A stretch of DNA of 64,000 nucleotides from positions 1-64,000 of the forward strand of contig NZ_MATO01000032.1 in the NCBI RefSeq assembly GCF_001700325.1, given 5' to 3'. The position numbers and the translations under genes were made by a program. This stretch comes from Caryophanon latum (GTDB taxonomy: Bacteria; Bacillota; Bacilli; Bacillales_A; Planococcaceae). The notes under the pieces are model-generated. The model was not told where the DNA came from and did not search any database. It saw only the letters and a list, made by a program, of their open reading frames with translations. This document shows positions 36,093-46,024 of this stretch, one piece after another; within the stretch, counting starts at the first letter, position 1, and every line of letters starts with the position of its first letter.

Positions 36093-37574
36093 ATGGATGT
36101 TGCCTATTCTGCAAATTATCGACTGATTACGGCGAGAGAGGCGATAAAAGGCAGAAAATATTTTTGTATAGTCTGCAATAATGACGTCATTTTTTGTCAT
36201 GGAGAAAAAAGAATACCTTATTTTAAACATACACATAATAATCCAGGCGAAATTGATTGTGAATTTTATTCTAAAAGTGTTAGTGCAAATTCTATTTATG
36301 AAGATGAGTTTTCAGCTCGTCAAAAAATACGTTTAGCAATAGAAAGATTAGATGACGAATACCAATTTAAATTGATATTTCCATTAATAAAATCACAGTA
36401 TTTAAAAAACCAACTGAAAAATTCATATTTTTCGTATCGATGTAAAGAAGTTGATGACTTCGATTTAAATGTAGTTCACCTTTTACCTTCAAGAAAAAGA
36501 AATGATGTAATAGTCCCGTTACTAGATTCTTATAGTATATCTTCTACAAATGATCGTTTTGAAAAGTACTGGGGATTAAATAATAGTGGTAAATATAATC
36601 CGTTTGAAGATGGAGCAATCATTTTCAAGGAAATTCATGGTCAACATATTAGTATTCCGTATCGTAACATTCTTCTTTCGGGTAAATTTTTTATTGTTTC
36701 AAAAAAAAAGTTACAATCCATACATGAAGATTTAGAAGTAATAAATATTACTGCAATGAGCTCTTTTCACATATATGAGCTTATTATGCCAGTTTCATTT
36801 AACGACGATCTTCAGCGATGGTTCACAGTTTATTTAAACTACACACTTCAATCAGCTACATGTCATCTAGATATTATTTCTCCTCTAGATTTCAAAAAGA
36901 TAGGAACAACTATATATTTGACAACTTCTCACAGTACATGGCAATTAACGAATATTGGAGAAAGATTTTTGAATCAGCGGTTAATCATTGTAGATTCAAA
37001 AAATCATCGTCAAATGTTACAAGTTTCAGATGAGCAATTAATCGAGCTCAATTTAAATGAAGGTAGCGATTATGAAATGTATTTAGATCAAGAAGTATCA
37101 GAAATATACACAATTAGACAATTACCTGAAATTGAATATAAACAAATATCTATAGGGAATATATTTGTTAACGGTGAAAATATATTATTTCATAAACAAC
37201 AGTTAGAAGCGGCACAAGTAAATATTAATTCAGAACTGGATTTATTAATTCATTCTGATTTTGGAATGTATTATAGATTGGGTACGAGCTTCTCGAGAAA
37301 TTTACTTGCGCCGATGCGAATTGATGTGCCAAGAGTTTGGAGCTTAGAAGTAATAAATTATAAATTAGAAAGTAGAGATAGTGTTGTGGAACAAATTTTT
37401 CATGTTTATGAACGGCAACATTTGTACCAAAAGATAATAGTTGATGTGAAATATGTGAGCCAGCTTCTTGAGCTAGTAAGTACAAGTAAATTTCAATATA
37501 AAGATAAGCTACTATTTCTCATTAGAAAAATGGGTGTACGAGTACCGAGAGAGATTCCAAAAATAATGAAATGA
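36093..37574 (+). CDS. Operon gene 1: CoiA-like zinc-motif protein, unknown
   Basis: 493 aa. The N-terminal ~60 residues match the zinc-binding start of CoiA-like proteins: 'YFCIVCNNDVIF', 'RIPYFKHTH', then Cys in 'IDCEFYS'. The rest is mainly beta-rich and unassigned, without the CoiA nuclease motif that I can see. AT-rich. SD GGGGTGA before ATG 36093. First of five co-directional, tightly packed genes that end with a very large helicase; it may be a DNA-binding or end-recognition subunit. Not a competence gene in this context. Confidence 0.6.
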   Translation: MDVAYSANYRLITAREAIKGRKYFCIVCNNDVIFCHGEKRIPYFKHTHNNPGEIDCEFYSKSVSANSIYEDEFSARQKIRLAIERLDDEYQFKLIFPLIKSQYLKNQLKNSYFSYRCKEVDDFDLNVVHLLPSRKRNDVIVPLLDSYSISSTNDRFEKYWGLNNSGKYNPFEDGAIIFKEIHGQHISIPYRNILLSGKFFIVSKKKLQSIHEDLEVINITAMSSFHIYELIMPVSFNDDLQRWFTVYLNYTLQSATCHLDIISPLDFKKIGTTIYLTTSHSTWQLTNIGERFLNQRLIIVDSKNHRQMLQVSDEQLIELNLNEGSDYEMYLDQEVSEIYTIRQLPEIEYKQISIGNIFVNGENILFHKQQLEAAQVNINSELDLLIHSDFGMYYRLGTSFSRNLLAPMRIDVPRVWSLEVINYKLESRDSVVEQIFHVYERQHLYQKIIVDVKYVSQLLELVSTSKFQYKDKLLFLIRKMGVRVPREIPKIMK

Positions 37575-37586
37575 TGAGGTGTTCGA

Positions 37587-39350
37587 ATGATAGCGTTAGT
37601 GAAGTTATATGAAAAACTTAAAACTAGAGATGGTATTGTGCGTGAAGTTGCAGGAGCACAACCCTATGCCATATATGAGAATGGTATTTTAAATCAACCA
37701 GAAGGTGAAATATCTGAGGTTTTTCCTAATAACGGGAAGGTTTTTGTTCATGAATCATTTGAAGCACCTAAAATAGATACATTTAAATTATTCGAATTGA
37801 TTGAATCTACTACGTTTGATAAAAGTAGAGCAACATCGATGAAATACATATTAGGTAAGGAAATTTATAACGTTAATTTGTTAGAAGTATTAGATTTAGA
37901 TGAAACCATTACAACAGATAAGGCATTAATTGTAGATAAATTGACGAAAGGTATTTATATTCCTTTTAGCGTGAGTTCAGCTATACTTTTTCGAACAGCT
38001 GATGATTTTTTAATAGGACCGATTCAAATGGAGTTTATCGATGGATTATACATGATGAAAGATTCAACTTTAAATTTCGTACCATATTATCAGCAGGAAA
38101 TAGATATTATATCGATTTTAGATGGATATAAAAATCAAGAACGATTATTTAGTACGAATCAATTAGTAGAGCAAAATATTATTGGTTGGGTTGATGTTGC
38201 CAATGAGCAACGGGTGATTAGTGATGCTTTAAAACAACTTAAAGACAATATGGAATTAGGTGAGCTATCTCGAAAAATGATTCTACGATTAAAAGAATGG
38301 TACGGTTCGGGACGAGCTCGAGAGCCTCATCTTCAAGAACGCTTACATAGAGCGATTTATATGTTCGAAAGTAATACGTTATCAGCTGAAGTCGTTGATC
38401 AATTTTCAAAGCTAATATTAGATTTAGAATTGACACAAGAAATTATTCATAATGAAACAAAAAAAGCTTTTGAAAATGAATATGATACTTTTCTAAAGAA
38501 ACATGAAAAGCTAATAAAAGAATGTGAGCGTCGCAAACAAGAATTACAAACTATTGAAGAACGCTACTCTCAAATTGCTCAAGCTTTAGAAATCGTACAA
38601 AGTAGTTATATATCGCTAGAACAAAATATACAGTCAAAAATTGAGAAGTTACACCAAAATTTTTCAGATGTGTATGCGGAGCAGTTAGCTTTAAATGCAT
38701 TTCCAAATATGCAATCATCTAATATTGTATCGAAAGTCAATAATATGAATGGCTATATACAATTCCAATCTACTGTGGGGCAGAGGCTGTATGATTTTTC
38801 GACGTTTTCTGAAACGTTGAATAATAATCTATCTTGCTTTAAAGGGAGCGATGATCAGCGTGTATTAGCATCTATAGTCAATGCAGCAGTTCTATTAGAA
38901 GAACCTATTATCATTTATGGAGAGCATTGTTTTGAATTAGCGCAATGTATTGCAAAAACGATTAGTTGTGAGCAAACAATCTCCATTATTCCAGAAATTG
39001 ATCGATTTTCATTAGATGAACTGCATCATCAATACACAAATTATTCGAGTGTTGATGACGTGAAGTCAATAATTATCCATAATCCACATACGACGGAAGG
39101 GTTATATAGCTTGCCATCGTATTTTAAACATAATAAATGGATAGACGCGGAATTAGTACCGAATTTAATCATCATAACAATAGATTCTTTAGAGGATGCA
39201 AAAATATTTCTTGACCAAATAGTACATAAACCACTAATTAATTCAGCTGATTACATATCTCGATTTACTAATAAACGAACGATTCGATCACTTCAAGCTG
39301 CACAGACGGCGTTAGATCTTTTTAAAAATTATGATGTATATAGACGGTGA
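37587..39350 (+). CDS. Operon gene 2: coiled-coil protein with degenerate AAA-like C-terminus, 3' end altered by insertion
   Basis: 587 aa, family not recognised. Residues 295-365 are a coiled coil. Residues 420-560 look like a RecA/AAA fold that has lost Walker A ('EEPIIIYGEHCFELAQ' where a P-loop would be, then 'SIIIHNPH' and 'NLIIITIDS'). The frame now stops at 39350, six bases into a MITE-like element. If the element and one copy of the 10-bp duplication are removed, the frame would run on as '...VYRRIFCEYSKKF' to the TAG at 39541-39543, overlapping the next gene. So about 11 C-terminal residues were lost, probably without destroying function. SD GAGGTG. Confidence 0.6.
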   Translation: MIALVKLYEKLKTRDGIVREVAGAQPYAIYENGILNQPEGEISEVFPNNGKVFVHESFEAPKIDTFKLFELIESTTFDKSRATSMKYILGKEIYNVNLLEVLDLDETITTDKALIVDKLTKGIYIPFSVSSAILFRTADDFLIGPIQMEFIDGLYMMKDSTLNFVPYYQQEIDIISILDGYKNQERLFSTNQLVEQNIIGWVDVANEQRVISDALKQLKDNMELGELSRKMILRLKEWYGSGRAREPHLQERLHRAIYMFESNTLSAEVVDQFSKLILDLELTQEIIHNETKKAFENEYDTFLKKHEKLIKECERRKQELQTIEERYSQIAQALEIVQSSYISLEQNIQSKIEKLHQNFSDVYAEQLALNAFPNMQSSNIVSKVNNMNGYIQFQSTVGQRLYDFSTFSETLNNNLSCFKGSDDQRVLASIVNAAVLLEEPIIIYGEHCFELAQCIAKTISCEQTISIIPEIDRFSLDELHHQYTNYSSVDDVKSIIIHNPHTTEGLYSLPSYFKHNKWIDAELVPNLIIITIDSLEDAKIFLDQIVHKPLINSADYISRFTNKRTIRSLQAAQTALDLFKNYDVYRR

Positions 39351-39500
39351 ATGTATTTTAGCGTTTTGTTCGTCGGCTCTCCACATCGAGGCAGGCTTTC
39401 CGCGGGCGTGGCTCGAGCCTGTAGTCTCTCGCTCACGCTTTTCCCGCAGGAGTCCGCCTCTTGTTTCGAGCCTCGTTCACATTCTAAATTTCAATCACCT
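39345..39500. mobile_element. MITE-like element with 10-bp target duplication
   Basis: 156 bp, flanked by perfect 10-bp direct repeats TGTATATAGA at 39335-39344 and 39501-39510. Ends are imperfect inverted repeats: left CGGTGAATGTATTTTA, right (complement) AGGTGATTGAAATTTA. The interior is GC-rich with the TTTCCGCGGG, CCTGTAGTCTC and TCCCGCAGGAGTC blocks seen in intergenic repeats of Bacillales. No ORF. It interrupts the junction between operon genes 2 and 3. Confidence 0.75.
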
Positions 39501-39520
39501 TGTATATAGAAGAATATTCT

Positions 39521-39718
39521 GTGAGTATTCGAAGAAGTTTTAGAGAATGGATTGAAGATAATGAAGATGAAGACAAGTCAATTCCTTATCAATTAGTTGA
39601 ATGGTTGAATTTATTAAATATCTTTTTGGAAGATGAAATATTGTACAAAGCTTCATACACGCTATTTAAAAATTCTCTTTCGAATAAAGATGAACATGGC
39701 TATGGAGTAGGTGTGTAA
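39521..39718 (+). CDS. Operon gene 3: small acidic protein, unknown
   Basis: 65 aa from GTG 39521 ('MSIRRSFREWIEDNEDED...'). Helical and acidic, no known motif. In the ancestral arrangement its start would overlap the end of gene 2, a typical coupled pair; the MITE now separates the upstream gene from it. The stop is 2 bases before the GTG of gene 4. The SD is poor (AGAAG), fitting loss of translational coupling. Confidence 0.5.
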   Translation: MSIRRSFREWIEDNEDEDKSIPYQLVEWLNLLNIFLEDEILYKASYTLFKNSLSNKDEHGYGVGV

Positions 39719-39720
39719 TC

Positions 39721-40647
39721 GTGACAGAGTATTTACTTATACAGGAAAGAATAAATTACTATAGCTGCTATACGAAGCGGTTAATGAATGGATTTTGCGA
39801 AGAACTTCAGACAAATAAAATACATTTTAAACGACTTACTTCTGTAATTGAACGGTTATTAATGAATGAAGACAGATTATTTCTAAATTTTTTAGAAGAT
39901 GAGAAACGATCTGCGTCTTATAAAATACTAGAATATTTGAATGCACAAGGAGAAATTTTAAGTGTAGGAAAAGGTTATTATTCATTACCACCTGAAAGAA
40001 ACATTATTTTACCAGATAATCAAAGTGTTGTAATTAGCTCGTTAAAAATGAATTCAAATAAAGTTGGAATAGGGCGTTTAACTGAAACTCAGGAAGCTAT
40101 TTCGTTAAAGTACAATCAGTATGTTTATTTACCAAGTTTCCAACAAGTTATTCAGTATTTTGTACAGCAGTTAACCGATCATCATGATGTTGAACCGACA
40201 GAAATTATTCAATTTACGGAGCGAGGATCGTTTAAACTAAATAATTTGAAACAACTTAAAGATAAGGAATACTATATTTTAGTATTTGAGAGATCGATAG
40301 GTTCTCAAATAAAAAGAGAAAGATATTTTGCACAATGGAAAGAGAAAAAATGGTTCGTGGCTGAAATAAAAAATGGATTGCTATTACGCACAAGAATGGC
40401 TTTAAGAAGTCGAAAAGGGCTTTATTCTACGTATTATTTTTCAGCGCATTCCTCAGGGTTTATTGAGGTGAATTTACAATATTCTTTGCCAAAGGAAGAA
40501 GATATTTTAATGCGTTTAATTGCTACACCAAAAGAAAATAAATGGACGAAAAAGTACTTAACAGCAGAAAATCAAATTGAAAATATTCGAGCAATTTTAT
40601 CTCATTGCGAATTAAAGGAAGTGAAAGAAAATGCAATATACAATTAA
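39721..40647 (+). CDS. Operon gene 4: unknown 308-aa protein
   Basis: 308 aa, not recognised. N-terminal third helical, with a winged-helix-like segment ('ASYKILEYLNAQGEILSVGKGYYSLPPERNI') followed by beta-rich sequence. No catalytic motif seen. GTG start with GGTG-type SD. Overlaps the start of the helicase gene by 17 nt, so the two are coupled. Confidence 0.55.
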   Translation: MTEYLLIQERINYYSCYTKRLMNGFCEELQTNKIHFKRLTSVIERLLMNEDRLFLNFLEDEKRSASYKILEYLNAQGEILSVGKGYYSLPPERNIILPDNQSVVISSLKMNSNKVGIGRLTETQEAISLKYNQYVYLPSFQQVIQYFVQQLTDHHDVEPTEIIQFTERGSFKLNNLKQLKDKEYYILVFERSIGSQIKRERYFAQWKEKKWFVAEIKNGLLLRTRMALRSRKGLYSTYYFSAHSSGFIEVNLQYSLPKEEDILMRLIATPKENKWTKKYLTAENQIENIRAILSHCELKEVKENAIYN

Positions 40648-43600
40648 TTATGTAACGCAGCGATTACATCGAAAGTTAGCGGAATATATTGAAACACAAT
40701 ATCCAATTAGTGAACCGAGCGTTCAAAAAAAGCGTACAGAGTTATTGTACAAATCAGGAACTTTATGTACCGAGCCATATATCGAAGCAACACCAGTTTA
40801 TGAGCCTGGCGATACGTATGAAAAGATGAACATTCCGAATAATGCAAAGAAATTAATGAATGAACTGGCTAAATTGAATCCACCAGTAGGTATTTTTCCG
40901 AAGCCATATTTACATCAGCAAAAGGCAATGGAGTCTTTTTTAAGTGACCATAACGATTTAATTATTTCAACAGGTACAGGTTCAGGGAAAACGGAATCCT
41001 TTTTGCACCCAACGTTGAATATGCTTTATGAAGAAGCAACTAGCAGTCCTGAAACATTTAAGCAACGTGCTGTTCGTGCTTTAATTCTTTATCCAATGAA
41101 TGCACTTGTAAGTGACCAAATGACACGTTTAAGAAAGCTATTTGGTGATGAACGAGTGAAGAAAAAGTTTCAGGACGCTACGGGTAGACCGGCGCAATTT
41201 GGTATGTATACGTCTCGCACACCGTATGCTGGGGAACATTCGACTAAAAAGGATAAGTATCAATTAGACTCGATACTTAATTATTATATTGACTTAGAAG
41301 AACAAAAGCCTGATAAAGCACAAGAAATGAAAGAACGAGGTAAATGGTTAGCGAAAGATTTACGAGCGTTTAAAAATTCAAAGGTTAAAAGAAATGCTCG
41401 CTACAAAGGTTTAGTAACGGATGCGGAACTGTTTACCCGTCATGAGATGCAAGAGTCAGCACCTGATATACTCGTAACAAACTATTCTATGCTTGAGTAT
41501 ATGTTAATGCGTCCGATTGAACGTAATATTTGGGAACAGACGAAGCAATGGCTATCACAAAGCAAAGATAATTACTTTTTATTAATTTTAGATGAAGCTC
41601 ATATGTATAGAGGAACGGGTGGCGCAGAAGTAGCGTTACTGATTCGTCGTTTACAATCAAGGCTTGGTATTGATCGTGACCAAATGAAATGCATTTTAAC
41701 TTCAGCAAGTTTAGGAAAAGAAAATGACGATGAAGCACCAATTCGATTCGCCGAACAATTAACAGGTAAGCCTGAATCGCGTAAGTTTAAATTAATTCGA
41801 GGAACTAAAGAAGTACGTCCACCTGCAAGAACAGCAGATTTCTTAGAAATTCAAAATCTAGCTTCTATCGATAGTGAACAGTTTATTAAATACCGCACAA
41901 ATTATGAGGAAAGCATGGAGCATATGATTCCATTTTTTGAGCAAATGAAATGGGAGAAAGTACCGAATGATTCAGCACAATTCCCTAGTTATTTATATAA
42001 ACAGTTAGATGGATATGGACCATTAGAAAAAATTATCGAGAAAATTAGTGGTCAAGCTACGTCTTTGAATGAAATTGTCGAGCTAGTATGTCCAAACATT
42101 GAACCAATAATAGCTGAAAAAGCCGTAAGTAACTTATTGCTTTTAGCCAATGCGTCAAATTTAAATGGACGTGTGCTGTTGCCTGCACGTGTACATATTT
42201 TCTTTAGAGGTTTATCAGGCATTTTTTCTTGTATAAACCCAGCATGTACTCAGTGTGGGGAAGAAGGTTTGTTAGGGAAAATATATGACGATTATCGTGT
42301 GACTTGTGATTGTGGATCACGAGTATTTGAAATTATGACACATCGTTATTGCGGATCTATTTTTATTAAGGCGTATATTCAGGAAGGAGCAGTTTACCCG
42401 ACATATTTATGGAATGAAAGTGGTCATGGGATTGTAGGTGAAAAATTAAAGGAAATTCATTATTTGATTGAACGCCCACATGAAAAGGCACTTGAAAGAA
42501 AGAAGATTGCCCCTTTATGGTTACATATTGAGACAGGCTTCATTCAAGATACACCACCAATGGAAAATTCACATGAATATATTCAAGTTTTTGAATCTAC
42601 TGAAAAAACGTCGAACAAGAAATCTAGAAGAAGATATTCAAATGCGCGTTCATTTGAAAAGTGCCCATGTTGTTTACGCAGTGCGCGATTTAATATTCGA
42701 GATTTAAAAATTAAAGGTGAGCAGCCATTTGCTAACTTAATTCGGGAACAATTTAACATTCAGCCGCCTGTTGAGGGCAAAACTGAAAATATTAACGAAG
42801 GTAGAAAAGTATTGATTTTCTCTGATGGGCGACAAAAGGCAGCACGTTTAGCACGTGATATTCCGAATGAAGTAGAGAAAGATGCGATTCGTCAGTTAAT
42901 TTTAAAAGCAGCGTATGAATTGGAGAAAAATCGTGTTCGATCGACAATTGGACGTGAGCTTTATCCAACTATTTTACACATATTACACGAACATCGCTTA
43001 CAGTTATTTTCTCAAATGCAGCGTAAAGATGTGACAGCTGATATTAAAAATTATGTTAAAAATTTTTATGAAAAGAAATTGAAAGACGTTGAATTTGATG
43101 AAATGACCATGTCGATGCGTGAAGAGTTTAAACTACGAATGTTAGAAGTTATTGCAGCACCTGGTTACTCGGTTTATGAGACGACAACAGGTATAGTTGT
43201 TCCTGCGAATATGCGTAGAATGTATCGTGATGAGACAATTAAGGAGCTAATAAGTGAGGAAGATTTAGAAAGAGTAACTATTTTGTTTATTAAAGAGCTA
43301 TTAGAAAAAACTTCAATTGATATTACATTAGATGTATTTGATCGACGTGAGATTTTCGGGATGTATCGTGATGAAGATGATTTCGGTGAAACGACGACTT
43401 CTCTTTCTAAAAAGTTTCGTGAAATGCTAGAGAAATTTGTGGGGGAAACGAATGTCGAATACACTATTACACACTTATTTGAGCAGCTGTGTAGAAGTAA
43501 AAATGAAAAATATTATTTGGATTTAGATAAGTTGAAAATAAAAGACGGCATTCATCATACTTGGTATAAGTGTACATCGTGCAAGCAAATTCATGCTGTA

Positions 43601-45931
43601 ACAGTAAATGATGCATGTCCGAGCTGTGATGCTGTAACAATTGAAATATTAGAGCCTACGAGCGAAGTGTTAAAGGCTGAAAAAGGCTACTGGCGAACAC
43701 CGGTTGAAGAGATTTTAATTGGCGAGAAAATTACGAATGTTTCAGTAGAAGAGCATACGGCACAATTATCTCAAAAAGACCCAAGCATTGCATTAGCAAC
43801 GACTGAACAATATGAAATGGCATTCCAAGATATTGTATTGGAAGATAGTTTAGGCATTGTTGATATTTTAAGCTGCACAACGACAATGGAAGTAGGAATT
43901 GATATTGGCTCATTAACTGCGGTCGGTATGCGTAATATTCCACCGCAGCGCGAAAATTATCAGCAGCGTGCAGGTCGTGCAGGACGAAGAGGTTCTTCAT
44001 TATCAACAGTTATTACGTATGCGCAAGATGGACCACATGATCATTATTATTTTAAAAATCCAGAATTAATTATTAGTGGAGATACGCGTGAAGCGCACAT
44101 TTACATTACGAACAAAAAAATAATATACCGTCATATTAATGCATTATTAATTCAAACGTATTTCCATCAATATGGTCTTGATGGAGAACTGGCGACTAGC
44201 AATATTATTGATTCTTTAGGGAGTACGATAGACTTCTTCAACAGTTCTTCAATGTTCAATTTAGACAATTTTGGTGAATGGCTAGAAAAGCAATTAAAAT
44301 CAAAATTCAAGCAATATCCTGAAGTGTTTAATATTATTCCAGTAGAAGCGTATGAGACGGAAGATGAAAAGTGGTCAATTATTGAAATAGCGACAAAAAG
44401 TCTAAAGAAAGATTTATTAGATGCTTTTAAAGATATTGAAGAAAATTTAACTAAATATAGTGATTTTACTTTAGAAGAGGATACTAGTGATTTTAAGGAA
44501 AAACATCCTGACGAAATGTTATTGAACTTTTTATTTAATCATAGCTTTTTACCAACATACGCGTTTCCACGAGACTTGACTAGCCTTTACATTCAAGGAA
44601 GAGATAGAAATAGTAAAATCATTATTGAACAGCGCCCACAGCTTGAATTGAATCGCGCGTTAGGTGAATATGCACCTGGGAGACAAGTTGTTGTTAATAA
44701 AAAAACATATCGTATTGGTGGGATATATAATCCATTCTCAAAAAATCCTGAATTGCCTGCGAAGGATTTGAATTTAAAAGAACATTACGTTGCTACATGT
44801 ACAAAATGTAACTTTACAAAATTGTCTACTAAAGAGGAGAGTAAATGTCCAAACTGTAAAGAGCAATTAAATGTTATGCCGTATGTACGTCCAACTGGAT
44901 TTTCTCCAGAACGTGGTCGAGAAGTTCGAAAAGGGGATTTAGCGCAGGAGTATAGCTTTGCGAGTACACCTCAATTTCCAGTTCCAAACGAAGAGCAGCA
45001 ATTTATATTCGAGCCTTTAAATGAGTTACGTTATATTCAATTTGTGCATCGTGAAAATGAAAAGTTAATTGTCATGAATCGAGGCGTTGATGATTATAGT
45101 GGTTTTTATATGTGTGAGGATTGTGGATACATTAAGCCAATCTTAGGGAAAAAAGAAGATTTTTCAAAGCCGCATGAAAAACCGTTTCAACTGGACAGAG
45201 GGGCTAATTTTACATGCAAAGGCTATTTAGAAAAAATTTATTTAGGTAATAGTTTTACGAGCGATTTACTTTTAATTCGTTTAAGCATGACAGACGAATT
45301 AGATTATAATGCAAGTAAATCGTGGTTACATGACGCACTATTAACACTTGGTGAAGGCATTGTATTAGCAGCTAGTCGAGTATTAGATATTGATGCGCAA
45401 GAATTATCGGTAGGATATCGAATTGTTCATAATGAGGAGTTAGGTCATTATGTAGATCTATATTTATTTGATAATTTATCAGGTGGTGCTGGTTATTCGT
45501 ATGTTGCAGGAAAACGCATTGAGGAAATTATTAAGGAAACTTTTAATGTGTTAAACAGCTGTATGAATGACTGTGAATCTTCATGTTATAAATGTCTGCG
45601 AAATTATCAAAATCAAATGAAGCACGAGCGTTTAAATCGAATGCTAGGCTTGGAGTTGCTAACGTACTTAGATAGTGGTGAGTTGCCAACCTATACATTG
45701 GAACAACAAATAAGCTATTTAAAATTAGTAAAAGCGGCATATGATTTACATCAGGGCATAAATTACACTGACCTAAAAGTAGAAAATGAAAAAGCATATC
45801 TTCAATTGCAGAATGGTAAGCAAATTGCAATGAAAAATAATATTGAAAAAAGGTGCAATGATGGAATAAGAGCTTATTATTCGCCATATGAAATCAAATT
45901 TGATTTACCAAATGTATGTGAACTGAAATAG
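40631..45931 (+). CDS. Operon gene 5: giant DEAD/DEAH helicase, DruE/MrfA-like with MZB/DUF1998 C-terminus
   Basis: 1766-aa SF2 helicase. Walker A 'STGTGSGKTES' near 112-122, DEAH box 'LILDEAHMYRG' near 319, motif III 'LTSASLG', and motif VI 'QQRAGRAGRRGSS' near 1110. At least four CxxC-type zinc ribbons interrupt the protein (about 533, 677, 979, 1390). The C-terminus has the YprA/MrfA-type zinc signature 'LFDNLSGGAGYS' and CMNDCESSCYKC at about 1643-1654. Size and layout resemble DruE of Druantia and other DUF1998 helicases. The partner genes here do not match Druantia DruA-D, DruF-H or DISARM as I know them. AT-rich; core of a likely antiphage system. Confidence 0.75.
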   Translation: MQYTINYVTQRLHRKLAEYIETQYPISEPSVQKKRTELLYKSGTLCTEPYIEATPVYEPGDTYEKMNIPNNAKKLMNELAKLNPPVGIFPKPYLHQQKAMESFLSDHNDLIISTGTGSGKTESFLHPTLNMLYEEATSSPETFKQRAVRALILYPMNALVSDQMTRLRKLFGDERVKKKFQDATGRPAQFGMYTSRTPYAGEHSTKKDKYQLDSILNYYIDLEEQKPDKAQEMKERGKWLAKDLRAFKNSKVKRNARYKGLVTDAELFTRHEMQESAPDILVTNYSMLEYMLMRPIERNIWEQTKQWLSQSKDNYFLLILDEAHMYRGTGGAEVALLIRRLQSRLGIDRDQMKCILTSASLGKENDDEAPIRFAEQLTGKPESRKFKLIRGTKEVRPPARTADFLEIQNLASIDSEQFIKYRTNYEESMEHMIPFFEQMKWEKVPNDSAQFPSYLYKQLDGYGPLEKIIEKISGQATSLNEIVELVCPNIEPIIAEKAVSNLLLLANASNLNGRVLLPARVHIFFRGLSGIFSCINPACTQCGEEGLLGKIYDDYRVTCDCGSRVFEIMTHRYCGSIFIKAYIQEGAVYPTYLWNESGHGIVGEKLKEIHYLIERPHEKALERKKIAPLWLHIETGFIQDTPPMENSHEYIQVFESTEKTSNKKSRRRYSNARSFEKCPCCLRSARFNIRDLKIKGEQPFANLIREQFNIQPPVEGKTENINEGRKVLIFSDGRQKAARLARDIPNEVEKDAIRQLILKAAYELEKNRVRSTIGRELYPTILHILHEHRLQLFSQMQRKDVTADIKNYVKNFYEKKLKDVEFDEMTMSMREEFKLRMLEVIAAPGYSVYETTTGIVVPANMRRMYRDETIKELISEEDLERVTILFIKELLEKTSIDITLDVFDRREIFGMYRDEDDFGETTTSLSKKFREMLEKFVGETNVEYTITHLFEQLCRSKNEKYYLDLDKLKIKDGIHHTWYKCTSCKQIHAVTVNDACPSCDAVTIEILEPTSEVLKAEKGYWRTPVEEILIGEKITNVSVEEHTAQLSQKDPSIALATTEQYEMAFQDIVLEDSLGIVDILSCTTTMEVGIDIGSLTAVGMRNIPPQRENYQQRAGRAGRRGSSLSTVITYAQDGPHDHYYFKNPELIISGDTREAHIYITNKKIIYRHINALLIQTYFHQYGLDGELATSNIIDSLGSTIDFFNSSSMFNLDNFGEWLEKQLKSKFKQYPEVFNIIPVEAYETEDEKWSIIEIATKSLKKDLLDAFKDIEENLTKYSDFTLEEDTSDFKEKHPDEMLLNFLFNHSFLPTYAFPRDLTSLYIQGRDRNSKIIIEQRPQLELNRALGEYAPGRQVVVNKKTYRIGGIYNPFSKNPELPAKDLNLKEHYVATCTKCNFTKLSTKEESKCPNCKEQLNVMPYVRPTGFSPERGREVRKGDLAQEYSFASTPQFPVPNEEQQFIFEPLNELRYIQFVHRENEKLIVMNRGVDDYSGFYMCEDCGYIKPILGKKEDFSKPHEKPFQLDRGANFTCKGYLEKIYLGNSFTSDLLLIRLSMTDELDYNASKSWLHDALLTLGEGIVLAASRVLDIDAQELSVGYRIVHNEELGHYVDLYLFDNLSGGAGYSYVAGKRIEEIIKETFNVLNSCMNDCESSCYKCLRNYQNQMKHERLNRMLGLELLTYLDSGELPTYTLEQQISYLKLVKAAYDLHQGINYTDLKVENEKAYLQLQNGKQIAMKNNIEKRCNDGIRAYYSPYEIKFDLPNVCELK

Positions 45932-45985
45932 AAAATCATATGTATATTTGAGTTAGTCGATGCTTTTATTGCTGTAGCAACATAG

Positions 45986-46019
45986 AAAGGGAATGTCCGT
46001 ATGCTGGGCATTCCCTTTT
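45986..46019. repeat. Hairpin repeat, right copy flanking the helicase operon
   Basis: Perfect 10-bp stem AAAGGGAATG/CATTCCCTTT with a 14-nt loop ending CTGGG and T4 tail. Sits between the convergent helicase and SDR-like genes and can work as a bidirectional terminator. Same orientation as, and about 80 percent identical to, the copy at 35917-35950. Confidence 0.7.
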
Positions 46020-46024
46020 ATCAT

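Noticed and set aside
36093-37574. Competence gene coiA
   Set aside because: Only the N-terminal zinc motif is similar; the rest and the operon context differ.
39331-39543. 70-aa frame across the MITE
   Set aside because: It reads through the non-coding element and has no SD; its last residues are useful only to infer the former end of operon gene 2.
36093-45931. DISARM or Druantia by name
   Set aside because: Only the DUF1998/MZB-type helicase resembles them; no methyltransferase, PLD or recognisable DruA-D/F-H partner is present.
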